Under the pieces are notes generated by a model. That model was not told where the DNA came from and made no database searches. It saw only the letters and a list, made by a program, of their open reading frames with translations. From NCBI RefSeq assembly GCF_004005485.1, contig NZ_RZUL01000004.1, positions 216,784 through 280,783 of the forward strand: a stretch of DNA of 64,000 nucleotides, given 5' to 3'. Of this stretch, positions 1-8,185 are shown piece by piece (positions within the stretch are counted from its first letter, which is position 1; every line of letters starts with the position of its first letter). This DNA is from Sphingobium algorifonticola. GTDB lineage: Bacteria; Pseudomonadota; Alphaproteobacteria; Sphingomonadales; Sphingomonadaceae. The position numbers and the translations under genes are program-made.

Positions 1-176
1 TTGGCCGGGGTGTCGCCCACATAATAGACGCCGGCCGCCTCGCCCCGGCCCCATATGTCGCCGCGCGTCAGCGTGACGGTGAGGATGGGCGATGTGCTGA
101 ACACATGGCCGGAGATGCGAAACGGCGACTTGAGCGCCAAGTCCGCCGTTTCCACGGTGAGGCGAAGGCTCGACAT
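1..176 (-). CDS. Enolase-superfamily dipeptide epimerase/racemase, N-terminal fragment (cut by window edge)
   Basis: Only the first 58 codons lie in the window; the gene runs off the left edge. The ATG at 174-176 follows an AGAGG ribosome site six bases upstream. The peptide begins MSSLRLTVETADLALKSPF and continues through RIS and a GRGEAAG segment. This is the usual N-terminal capping-domain pattern of mandelate racemase/muconate cycloisomerase enzymes, especially L-Ala-D/L-Glu epimerases and DgcA-type racemases. The catalytic Lys and Asp lie outside the window, so the substrate cannot be judged. It is the last gene of a leftward unit behind an M19 dipeptidase and an S12 hydrolase. That context favours a role on D-amino-acid peptides, which is inference. 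Confidence 0.6.
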   Translation of the reverse strand, partial: MSSLRLTVETADLALKSPFRISGHVFSTSPILTVTLTRGDIWGRGEAAGVYYVGDTPA

Positions 177-205
177 GATATCCTCTCGAAATGTGCTGTT
201 TGCCG

Positions 206-2224
206 TCAGTAGTTGACGGAAAAGTTCATGAGCTTGCCCATCAGCCCGAAATAGCTGAGCGCCAGAAACGCGAGGGTGACGAGCAGGTACCAGAGTCGGG
301 TCGTCCACCCTGCCTTGCCCTGCCATGCCGCAACCAGGTTCCACGCAGCGACGATCAGCCCGCCGACAAAGCCGACCAGCGTGAGCGCCTCAAGTGCGAG
401 GATCAGCGTGTCGAGCTTGGCAATCCGGTCATATCCGGTCTCGCCCAGGAACATGTCCTGAAGGGCGAACCAGCCGACAACCGCACCCAGCGCCAGAATG
501 GCAAAGACGCGAACGAGCAGGAACGCGGCCTTGCGCCGTCCCGTCAACCCGAACGGAATCTTGTGACGGCGACGTAGTATCGCGGCAATGGGCCAAGCGA
601 CCAGGGTAATGGCCAGAACCCCCAACGCTGCGAGCACAGCCGGGACCAGCCACGCCGAATTGATCGATGCCGGTGCGCGATCAAACACCATGATGCCGGA
701 AAGAAGGTCTGAAGAGACACGGACGACCCGTCCGTCCTTCACGATTGCGCCGATCCGGTCATGACCACCAACTTCGCGCCACAGGAACGGCGCAATTTCG
801 CGATATTTGCGCGGCTGGCCGCTCGGCTTACGCAACAGCGAGATCGAAATCGTGTTATCTGGGTTAACGCTGACGGTAAGCTGGCCGATCAGCCCGCCCG
901 CGGCCATGAAATTGGAAAAGGCACCGCGCTGGCTGACATAGTTTCCGGCGATCAGGGCGGCATGTTCGGCCGCAGTCTTCGCATCGACCTGGCCGTCGCG
1001 CGGCGTGGCGGGGAAATAGCGATCGGCAAAGGCCTCAAAGAAATTCTGACGGAAGCCGCCGTTGGGCACGCCGGAGCTGTTGACCGACAGGAACATCCCC
1101 ACCCCGTCATCGACGAACAGCAACATATTGCTGTGGAAATACTGGGTGTCACCGCCATGGCCGATCACCCGGCGGCCGTTGATGTTGGAATCGAAGAAGC
1201 CCAGTCGAATGCCGTTCAGCGGCGCCATCAGCGCGGTAGGCGTGTCGTGCATCATGCGTGCGGTTTCCGGGCGCAGGATCTGCGAGTCGCCGAACCGCCC
1301 CTTCTGAAGATGCGCGATGATGAAATTGGCCATGTCGGACCCGGTGCCGGACACGCTGCCCGCGGGCGGCATCGTCACGATTTCGAACGGCTTGGCGGGC
1401 AGCGACGCATTTTGATACCCTTTTGACATGTCGCGCTCCCAGCCCTTTGGCAGCGGCTGGCGGAAGGTCGTGCGGCTCATCTGCAGCGGCTTGAAGATAT
1501 GCTGTTCGATATAGTCGTCGAAGGGCTGGCCGGACACACGCTGGACGATATAGCCGGCCAGTGACACGCCATAGTTGGAATAGGCTGGCGTCGTACCCGG
1601 GTCGAACACGCGCGTCGGCGTCCAGGTTTTGACGCCGCGCTCCAGCGACATGCCCTTGGGATCGGTGATGATGAGGGCGCGGATCGCTTCTTCAAACCCT
1701 GGCGTGTGCGTCATCAGGTTGCGCATCGTGATCGGCTTGCCGTTACGCGGCGGAATCTTGAAATCGAGATAGCGATTGACGTCGGCATCAAGGTCGATCT
1801 TGCCCTGCTCGACAAGCTGCATCACGGCAGTCCAGGTGAACAGCTTAGACACCGATCCGATGCGGAACAGAGTGCGCCGCGGATCGACGGGGCGACGCGC
1901 GTCGATGTCAGCGAAGCCATAGCCCTTTTCCGCGAGTATCTGACCGTCCTTGACGATAACGACGACCGCGCCGGCGATCTCGCCCTTCTGAAGTGCCAGC
2001 GGGACATAGCCGTCGAGCCAGGCCGATAAATCCTGTGCGGTCAACGGCGCCGCCGGTGTCGCACCGATCGTTGGGGCGGGCCGCTCGGCAGCTGCGGATT
2101 GCATCTTGGCCTGCACCGGTGCCAGCGGCTTGGGTTGCAGGCTGGTCGGCGCCTCCGGCGGCGTCGCAGCAGTTGAAACGATCATGGCCGCGATCATCGC
2201 GAACACCATGGCTAGCTTACGCAT
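206..2224 (-). CDS. Secreted S12-family serine hydrolase (class C beta-lactamase fold) with C-terminal membrane helices
   Basis: This 672-residue protein has a signal peptide (MRKLAMVF...AATPPEA) and a serine beta-lactamase/D-aminopeptidase (S12) domain. Counting from the upstream ATG at 2260 (12 codons earlier), the motifs are SVSK near residues 136-139, YSN near 227-229 and HGG near 368-370. Four hydrophobic helices follow over roughly the last 150 residues, so the catalytic domain should face the periplasm and be anchored at its C-terminus. I place the start at 2224 because GAGGGGG precedes it and it gives a clean signal peptide. The upstream ATG overlaps the dipeptidase stop (ATGA) and is the alternative. 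The family hydrolyses amide or ester bonds, often next to D-residues; the substrate is unknown. Confidence 0.85.
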   Translation of the reverse strand: MRKLAMVFAMIAAMIVSTAATPPEAPTSLQPKPLAPVQAKMQSAAAERPAPTIGATPAAPLTAQDLSAWLDGYVPLALQKGEIAGAVVVIVKDGQILAEKGYGFADIDARRPVDPRRTLFRIGSVSKLFTWTAVMQLVEQGKIDLDADVNRYLDFKIPPRNGKPITMRNLMTHTPGFEEAIRALIITDPKGMSLERGVKTWTPTRVFDPGTTPAYSNYGVSLAGYIVQRVSGQPFDDYIEQHIFKPLQMSRTTFRQPLPKGWERDMSKGYQNASLPAKPFEIVTMPPAGSVSGTGSDMANFIIAHLQKGRFGDSQILRPETARMMHDTPTALMAPLNGIRLGFFDSNINGRRVIGHGGDTQYFHSNMLLFVDDGVGMFLSVNSSGVPNGGFRQNFFEAFADRYFPATPRDGQVDAKTAAEHAALIAGNYVSQRGAFSNFMAAGGLIGQLTVSVNPDNTISISLLRKPSGQPRKYREIAPFLWREVGGHDRIGAIVKDGRVVRVSSDLLSGIMVFDRAPASINSAWLVPAVLAALGVLAITLVAWPIAAILRRRHKIPFGLTGRRKAAFLLVRVFAILALGAVVGWFALQDMFLGETGYDRIAKLDTLILALEALTLVGFVGGLIVAAWNLVAAWQGKAGWTTRLWYLLVTLAFLALSYFGLMGKLMNFSVNY

Positions 2225-2256
2225 TCCGGTCCCCCTCATTTGTCTTGTCATCGCGG

Positions 2257-3327
2257 TCATGCCGCTGCCTCACCGCTCCATGCCTGTTCGGCGACGCGCA
2301 GATGATTGCCTCCCAGGATTTTCGCAATGTCCGCTTCGGCATAGCCGCGCGCCATCAGCAGCGCCGCGATCTCCACGATCTGCTCGGGTGCGACAAAGTC
2401 CGGTACCGTGCGATAGGCCGGATCATCGGGAAATGTGTGGCGCATCTCCACCAGCGCACGGCGCAGTTCTTCGCGGTCGAAGACGAAATCCAGACCCAGT
2501 CCGACATGGTCGACACCGATCAGATTGACCGCATAGTCGATATGCCGGACAAAGGTTTCCGACCGGACATCATTGTTCGCACCCAGAAACGCGCCGACCC
2601 CGGTAATGCCCACTACGCCGCCGGTGTCGGCGCAGGCGCGCATCAGATCGTCGCTGATATTGCGCTTGTGATCCCACACCGCCTTCGGATTGGAATGCGA
2701 GAAGATGACCGGCTTGCGCGCCACCGCCAACACATCGGCCGCGGTGCGCGCGCCGGTGTGGGAGCAGCACACGACCATGCCGACGCGCTCCATTTCCGCC
2801 ACTACGTCGCGTCCGAACGGGGTCAGCCCAACCGGCGCGTCCTCGTCATGCACACCGTCGCCCACCAGATTGCGGCGATTATAGGCCATCAGCATCCAGC
2901 GGACGCCAAGATCGTGATAAAGCTGGATGAGACTGATCTGGTCACCGATCGCGCGCGTCCCCTCGATGTCGAAGGTGACGGCGAGTTTGCCCTCGCGGCG
3001 GGCGCGGTGGATGTCGGCGACGCTGGTTGCAAGGACATAGTCGTCCGGCCGCGCTTTCAACCAGTGGCGGAACGCGGCAACCATCCGGACGGTGTCCTCG
3101 ATCCCCAATTCGCCATAGCCGACGTTCAGGCTCGCGACATTTACCCCGGCCGCACGATACCGCGCAAGCTGCGGCAGGAAGCTGTCGTCCGCCCAGCGCA
3201 GCGGCATACAGCCGTGATTGTCCCAGACCAGGTGGCGCGCAACCAACTCGCGCGCCGCTCCAAGCCGGGTTGCGTCAACCATCGCCGGTGGTCCCGTCAT
3301 GTCGATCTCGCCTGTATCGGCCAACAT
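2257..3327 (-). CDS. Membrane dipeptidase family (peptidase M19)
   Basis: This 356-residue zinc dipeptidase relative cleaves dipeptides, including those with a C-terminal D-residue in characterised members. Visible metal-site elements are WDNHGC (His38), DIEG (Glu122), CCSH (His190) and FSH (His211), followed by a GLGLDF segment. The usual HxD pair near the N-terminus is HGC here, so Cys40 replaces the Asp ligand; related proteobacterial subfamilies may share this. There is no signal peptide, so the enzyme is probably cytoplasmic. The ATG is preceded by GAGGAG. It is the first gene of a leftward unit with the S12 hydrolase and the epimerase fragment. Confidence 0.88.
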   Translation of the reverse strand: MLADTGEIDMTGPPAMVDATRLGAARELVARHLVWDNHGCMPLRWADDSFLPQLARYRAAGVNVASLNVGYGELGIEDTVRMVAAFRHWLKARPDDYVLATSVADIHRARREGKLAVTFDIEGTRAIGDQISLIQLYHDLGVRWMLMAYNRRNLVGDGVHDEDAPVGLTPFGRDVVAEMERVGMVVCCSHTGARTAADVLAVARKPVIFSHSNPKAVWDHKRNISDDLMRACADTGGVVGITGVGAFLGANNDVRSETFVRHIDYAVNLIGVDHVGLGLDFVFDREELRRALVEMRHTFPDDPAYRTVPDFVAPEQIVEIAALLMARGYAEADIAKILGGNHLRVAEQAWSGEAAA

Positions 3328-3430
3328 GTGCTCCTCAATCCCATGCCCCTACCTTCGCCGGTCGGGGCGGCAAGCTCCTTGCATCGCCGCAGACTATCCC
3401 GATCGATGTTCATGTCAAAATAAATCTGAC

Positions 3431-3442
3431 ACTGGACCCAGT
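3431..3442. promoter_or_regulatory. Candidate operator: palindrome in the divergent dipeptidase/TetR region
   Basis: ACTGGACCCAGT is a perfect inverted repeat (five-base arms, two-base centre) between the leftward dipeptidase gene and the rightward TetR gene. It overlaps the 12-base string CCCAGTTTTAAT (3437-3448). That string recurs exactly at 4397-4408 upstream of the next S12 hydrolase. TetR proteins commonly bind such sites in their own promoter, so this is a reasonable autoregulatory operator. It is not proven. Confidence 0.4.
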
Positions 3443-3521
3443 TTTAATTCTGTTGCAGGGTTGCAGGGAGCAGTCTCGACAAACCCGGAGCATGCTATAT
3501 GGCATTGGCGACGGACTGATT

Positions 3522-3526
3522 AGGAG
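3522..3526 (+). promoter_or_regulatory. Ribosome binding site setting the TetR start
   Basis: AGGAG sits seven bases before TTG at 3534 and ten before GTG at 3537. It is far better placed than anything upstream of the in-frame ATG at 3492, so it decides the start of the regulator. Confidence 0.6.
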
Positions 3527-3533
3527 CCGCAAG

Positions 3534-4331
3534 TTGGTGTCACGCGCAGCAAAGAAGACGAAAGCGGATGATTCGCTTAGCTTTTCCAGGCACCTGACCG
3601 CTGCCGCCCAAGCCGACGGCAAGCGTAAGGGTGAACGTACGCGCGATAGGTTGAAGGCAGCCGCCGTCGTCCTGCTTGAGACGGTCGGCTATCGTGAGTT
3701 GCGCGTCACCGACATCAACGAACATGCCGGTGTGTCGAACGCACTGTTCTACGTCTATTTCAAGAACAAGCAGGAGATTACCCAGGAAGTGCTGGGCGAG
3801 TTTCTGAATGTGCTGGGCAAACCACAGCAAGCGGACCGCCCGCCCCACGCCAATGCGGCGGAAAGCATCTATTATGGGAATCTCGACTATAGCCGCAGCG
3901 TCGTCGCCAATCCCGGGCTCATGCGCTGCCTGATCCAGTTCGGCGACGAGATTCCCGAATTCGGCCGGATGTGGAACGACTGGAACGACAATTGGGTCGA
4001 GCGGGCGTGCCGCGCTCTTATCCGCCATGAGAAGCCCGCACTTGGGTCTGAGGCCGAACTCCGCCTGGCGGTGAGCGGCCTAGGCTTGATGGTCGATGGC
4101 CTGCTCCGCAAGATCTTCGTCGAGAATAGCGCCGGACTCAGCACCGCTGCAGGCACGCTGGAACGTGACCCGGAAACCCTGGCGCTGTTCCTGACCAAGC
4201 TGTGGTATCGCAGCATTTACTGCCGCGAACTCGAATGGATGCCCGCTGCGGGCGAGGAACCGGAGCCTGTGCGCACGCAAGTCCGTCCGCACCGTGGCAT
4301 GACGGCCGAGACCCTTCGTACACCCGGTTGA
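3534..4331 (+). CDS. TetR/AcrR-family transcriptional regulator
   Basis: The protein has 265 residues if translation starts at TTG 3534 (GTG 3537 is equally possible). A basic N-terminal tail precedes a TetR DNA-binding domain. Its helix-turn-helix is marked by VTDINEHAGVSNALFYVYF and the usual KGERTRDRLKAAA lead-in. The rest is a helical ligand-binding domain without clear ligand clues. The gene diverges from the dipeptidase unit and precedes the second S12 hydrolase on the same strand. It is therefore the likely local repressor of both. The shared CCCAGTTTTAAT strings at 3437 and 4397 are candidate binding sites. Confidence 0.85.
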   Translation: MVSRAAKKTKADDSLSFSRHLTAAAQADGKRKGERTRDRLKAAAVVLLETVGYRELRVTDINEHAGVSNALFYVYFKNKQEITQEVLGEFLNVLGKPQQADRPPHANAAESIYYGNLDYSRSVVANPGLMRCLIQFGDEIPEFGRMWNDWNDNWVERACRALIRHEKPALGSEAELRLAVSGLGLMVDGLLRKIFVENSAGLSTAAGTLERDPETLALFLTKLWYRSIYCRELEWMPAAGEEPEPVRTQVRPHRGMTAETLRTPG

Positions 4332-4396
4332 ATGTGATGCCATGGTCGCGCGATTGACAAAAGTTGCTCGGCCCGGCAGCATGAATTGGGTATAGG

Positions 4397-4408
4397 CCCA
4401 GTTTTAAT
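4397..4408 (+). promoter_or_regulatory. Second copy of the shared 12-base motif (candidate TetR site)
   Basis: CCCAGTTTTAAT here is identical to 3437-3448 and lies 17 bases before the GTG start of the second S12 hydrolase. The flanks TGGG...CCCA (4388-4400) form an imperfect dyad. Two exact 12-base matches in the two promoter regions flanking one regulator gene suggest a common operator or promoter element. Confidence 0.4.
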
Positions 4409-4425
4409 ATTTAAGGGGATGCACG

Positions 4426-6441
4426 GTGCTGTTGCGACTGACTTTCGGGGTGGGCGTCCTCCTGGCATCATCGGTGGCCGCTGCCCAGGAGGCACCGCCT
4501 GCGGTGCCCGCCGCCGATGCCGCCGCCACCCCCACAACCGCCATCGTCAAGCGACTGACTGATGGCAGCTTCACCGTACCGCCGGGTTGGCGGATGGAAG
4601 ATCGCGACGGACTGGTCGTGATGGTCAGTCCAGAGGGCGATGCCCGAGTCGCGCTGGTCGATGTCGGGCCCGCCACCGATGCCGCTGCGGCACAGGAAAA
4701 GGCGTGGCGCGCTTATCGCCGCGACGCGCCGCCACCGCTCCAACGCACCGTTGCCGGTGCCGCGCGGGCCGGATGGGACGAGGTCGTTTCCGTCGTCTAT
4801 GATACCCCGCCCGGCGATGCGATGCTCCGCCACGCCGTCGCGCATCGCAAGGCCGGGCGATGGACGGTGCTGCTGATCGACGCACAAAGCGCCGCTGCCG
4901 AAAAGCGCGGCGCTGCGGTTCGGCTAATGATGCAGACGCTGCGGACTCATGATTTCACCGAGGAAAGTTTCGCGGGGCGGCAGGCGCATCGGCTCGATTC
5001 GGGGCGGATCGCGGCGCTGACAGGCTTTGTACAGACGGCGATGGCCGAACTGCACGTCCCTGGCGCGAGCCTGGCCTTGATCGACCAGGGCAAGGTGGTC
5101 TTTGAGGGCGGTTTCGGCGTGCGCGAGGTCGGGAAGCCCGATCCAGTCGATGCGCATACCCGCTTCATGATTGGATCGAACACCAAGGCGCTGACCACCT
5201 TGCTCCTGGCCAAGATGGTCGATGCGGGCAAGCTGGGCTGGGACGATAAGGTCACCAAGGTCTATCCTGACTTCCGCCTGGGCAGCGCCGAAACAACCGA
5301 CAAGGTGCTGGTGCGCCATCTGGTGTGCGCGTGCACCGGCCTGCCGCGTAAGGACGTCACCTGGATTCTTAATACCCCGCTTGGCACACCCGCCTCCGCC
5401 TCGTTCAGGGAACTGGCGACGACCGAGCCGACCACCGGCTTTGGCGAAGTGTTCCAGTACAATAATCTGATGGCATCGGCCGCCGGCTTCATCGCCGGGC
5501 ATGCCGCCTATCCGAAGCTGGAGATTGGCGCGGCGTTCGACCGGGCGATGCAGACCTATGTCTTCGACCCGCTCGAAATGCGCGAGAGCACCTTTGATTA
5601 CACCCGTGCGCGTGCCCGCGATTCTGCCAGCCCCCATGCCTATGACCGCGCCGGAAACGCCGCCATTGCCCCGGCCGATGCGGGCTTCAACAATTCGATC
5701 ATTCCCTATCGCCCCGGGGGGGCGCTCTGGTCGTCGGCGCATGACATGATCCGCTATGTCGGGGTAGAATTGTCCGCAGGCGCGCTGCCCAGCGGTGGCA
5801 GGCTGATGGCGGCCGAGCACCTGCTGGAACGGCGCAAGCCCATCGTGTCGATCGGCGCAAACCATGATTATGGCATGGGACTGATGATCGACCGTCAATG
5901 GGGCGTGCCGATCGTCCATCACGGCGGCAGCACAGCGGGGTTCAAGGCGGAGTTCGCCGTGTTGCCCGACGCGGGTGTTGGTGCTGTGCTGCTGACCAAT
6001 TCGGACTACGGGCAATATATGCTGCGTCAGTTTCTGCGTCGACTGGTCGAAGTGGTCTATGACGGACAGCCGCTGGCGGAGCAGGAGCTGAAGGTTGCCG
6101 CGGCGACTGCCCGTAACGGTTTTCTCGCCGAACAGGCCCGCCTGACCGTACCAGCCGATCCAGTCGAGGCGGCTAAGCTGGCCGACCATTATGTCAGCCC
6201 CGATCTTGGCGCGCTTCACGTCACGCGCGACGCCGACGGGCTGCGATTCGCCTTTGCCAGCTTCACCTCGCGCATGGCCTCGCGCCGCAACAGCGACGGC
6301 ACATTTTCGTTCGTTGTGATCGACGCTGGAGCCGAGGGCTTCGAACTGCTCGCAGGGGAGCGTGAAGGGCGTCGCGTGCTGACCATCCGCGCGGGCCAGC
6401 ATGACTATATCTTTACCGAAGCCGCCGCGACGGCGCGTTGA
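4426..6441 (+). CDS. Secreted S12-family serine hydrolase
   Basis: This 671-residue protein starts at GTG 4426, preceded by AAGGGG. It has a signal peptide ending near AAAQEA, an N-terminal region of about 160 residues, and then a class C beta-lactamase-fold domain. Catalytic motifs are SNTK (Ser251, Lys254), YNN (345-347) and HHGG (498-501). A C-terminal domain from about residue 560 resembles the accessory domain of D-aminopeptidase/esterase relatives. Unlike the hydrolase at 206-2224 it has no C-terminal membrane helices. It is followed 19 bases later by the exported D-aminoacylase, which suggests an operon. Peptidase, amidase and esterase activities are all possible in the family. Confidence 0.85.
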   Translation: MLLRLTFGVGVLLASSVAAAQEAPPAVPAADAAATPTTAIVKRLTDGSFTVPPGWRMEDRDGLVVMVSPEGDARVALVDVGPATDAAAAQEKAWRAYRRDAPPPLQRTVAGAARAGWDEVVSVVYDTPPGDAMLRHAVAHRKAGRWTVLLIDAQSAAAEKRGAAVRLMMQTLRTHDFTEESFAGRQAHRLDSGRIAALTGFVQTAMAELHVPGASLALIDQGKVVFEGGFGVREVGKPDPVDAHTRFMIGSNTKALTTLLLAKMVDAGKLGWDDKVTKVYPDFRLGSAETTDKVLVRHLVCACTGLPRKDVTWILNTPLGTPASASFRELATTEPTTGFGEVFQYNNLMASAAGFIAGHAAYPKLEIGAAFDRAMQTYVFDPLEMRESTFDYTRARARDSASPHAYDRAGNAAIAPADAGFNNSIIPYRPGGALWSSAHDMIRYVGVELSAGALPSGGRLMAAEHLLERRKPIVSIGANHDYGMGLMIDRQWGVPIVHHGGSTAGFKAEFAVLPDAGVGAVLLTNSDYGQYMLRQFLRRLVEVVYDGQPLAEQELKVAAATARNGFLAEQARLTVPADPVEAAKLADHYVSPDLGALHVTRDADGLRFAFASFTSRMASRRNSDGTFSFVVIDAGAEGFELLAGEREGRRVLTIRAGQHDYIFTEAAATAR

Positions 6442-6460
6442 TCAACTTGGGAGACGGCCT

Positions 6461-8185
6461 GTGAAATTCCGCCACGCCTGCGCGTTCGTCGTTGCCGCCG
6501 CCGCTGTCACTGGCAGCGTGTCGGCCGGGGACAGCAACACGCCAGCCTATGACCTGTTGATCCGGAACGGCACCATCTACGACGGGTCGGGGGGCAAGCC
6601 CTATACCGGCGAGATCGCGATCAAAGGTGATCGCATCGTCTATGTAGGGCCGCGTGCACCGGGCCGCCCCACGAAGGTGGTCAACGCGGGCGGTAAGGCA
6701 GTCACGCCGGGCTTCGTCAACATGCTCAGTCACAGTCAGGAGGCGTTCTTCGTAGACAGTCGCGTGGTCAGCGACATCAACCAGGGCGTGACATTGAACG
6801 TCATGGGCGAAGGCTGGTCGATGGGGCCGCTCACCCCGAAGTTGCGCGAGGCCGCGCTGAAGGACCAGGGCGACATCCAATATCTGATCGAATGGACGAC
6901 ATTGGACGAGTTCCTGCGCACCGTCGAAAAACGCGGCGTGGCCACCAACGTCGCCAGCTTCATCGGCGCGACCACCGTTCGCCTGGCGGTGCTGGGCGAA
7001 GGTGATGTCGATCCGTCTCCGGCGCAACTCGAAGAGATGCGCGGCCTCGTCGCCCAAGCGATGCGCGACGGCGCAATGGGCGTCGGATCGTCGCTGATCT
7101 ATCCGCCCGCAGGCTATGCCGAGACACCCGAGCTGATCGCGCTGACGACCGAAGCGGGCCGGTGCGGCGGCATGTATATCAGCCATATGCGATCGGAAGG
7201 CGATCGGATCGAGCAGGCGGTGGACGAGCTGATCGAGATCGCTCGGAAATCGGGTGCGGGCGCGGAAATCTATCACCTTAAATTCGCGGGCAAGGACAAT
7301 TGGGGCAAGTTCGCGAGCGTCATTGCCAAGATCGAGGCGGCGCGCGCAGAGGGGCTGCGCATCACCACCGATATGTATACCTACGATGCCGGTGCCACGG
7401 GCTTGACCGCAACATTGCCGCTGTGGGTGCAGGCCGACGGCGCGGAGGCGATGGCGAAGCGGCTGCGCGATCCAGCGACGCGAGCGCGCGTGATCGCCGA
7501 TATGCGCGCGAAGGACGCCGGCTATGAAAATCTGCTGCGGCTGACCGGCGGCACCGGCGACAACATCCTGCTCATCGGCTTCAAGTCGGAGGCGCTGCGC
7601 CCGCTGATCGGCAAGACCCTCGCCGAGGCGGCGCGTGCCCGCGGCGTCAGCGTCGAGGAAGCGGCGATGGACCTGATCGTCGAGGATGGCAGCCGCGTGG
7701 ATGCTGCCTTCCGCATCATGTCGGAGGACAATATCCGCAAGGCGGTGCAGCTTCCCTATATGAGCTTCGGATCGGATGCGCCAGGGCAGGCCGCGGAGGG
7801 CGTGTTCCTGAAATCGAGCACGCACCCGCGCACCTATGGCAACGTAGCCCGCCTGCTTGGCCGCTATGTCCGCGACGAAAAGCTGATCCCGCTTGAGGAA
7901 GCGGTGCGGCGACTCACTTCGCTGCCTGCCGCCAACCTGCGGCTGCGCGACCGCGGCCTTCTGAAGGCTGGCTATTTCGCCGATGTCGTGCTGTTCGATC
8001 CGACCACTATCCAGGATCATGCCACCTATGAGCGGCCGCACCAATATTCGACAGGGGTGGATAGTGTCTGGGTGAACGGAGTCGCCGTGCTGAAGGACGG
8101 CAAGCCGACGGGCGCGGCAGCCGGGCGAGTCGTACGTGGTCCCGGATGGACCGGCTGGCCCGACGGCGGTGCCTGTCCGAAATGA
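6461..8185 (+). CDS. Exported N-acyl-D-amino-acid deacylase family amidohydrolase with altered metal site
   Basis: The protein has 574 residues from GTG 6461, with GGGAG seven bases upstream and a signal peptide to about residue 22. The fold is a composite amidohydrolase as in D-aminoacylase, which frees D-amino acids from N-acyl-D-amino acids. Family landmarks include DLLIRNGTIYDGSG, VTPGF, His242 (ISHMRSEG), His272 (IYHLK) and Asp439 (FGSDAP). The early metal motif, normally HxH after VTPGF, reads NMLSHS (87-92), so the first His is Leu. The usual Cys-containing GNCGFS segment reads GEGWS (116-120). This points to a divergent subfamily that may bind metal or substrate differently. The stop codon overlaps the ligase start (ATGA). 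Confidence 0.82.
   Translation: MKFRHACAFVVAAAAVTGSVSAGDSNTPAYDLLIRNGTIYDGSGGKPYTGEIAIKGDRIVYVGPRAPGRPTKVVNAGGKAVTPGFVNMLSHSQEAFFVDSRVVSDINQGVTLNVMGEGWSMGPLTPKLREAALKDQGDIQYLIEWTTLDEFLRTVEKRGVATNVASFIGATTVRLAVLGEGDVDPSPAQLEEMRGLVAQAMRDGAMGVGSSLIYPPAGYAETPELIALTTEAGRCGGMYISHMRSEGDRIEQAVDELIEIARKSGAGAEIYHLKFAGKDNWGKFASVIAKIEAARAEGLRITTDMYTYDAGATGLTATLPLWVQADGAEAMAKRLRDPATRARVIADMRAKDAGYENLLRLTGGTGDNILLIGFKSEALRPLIGKTLAEAARARGVSVEEAAMDLIVEDGSRVDAAFRIMSEDNIRKAVQLPYMSFGSDAPGQAAEGVFLKSSTHPRTYGNVARLLGRYVRDEKLIPLEEAVRRLTSLPAANLRLRDRGLLKAGYFADVVLFDPTTIQDHATYERPHQYSTGVDSVWVNGVAVLKDGKPTGAAAGRVVRGPGWTGWPDGGACPK

Noticed and set aside
1993..3423. 476-codon open frame on the plus strand opposite the dipeptidase
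   Set aside because: Antisense shadow of a well-supported M19 gene. The translation has no recognisable domain, and GC-rich codon use opens the opposite frames.
4354..4382. TTGACA as a -35 box for the second S12 hydrolase
   Set aside because: TTGACA is perfect, but no acceptable -10 lies 16-18 bases downstream.
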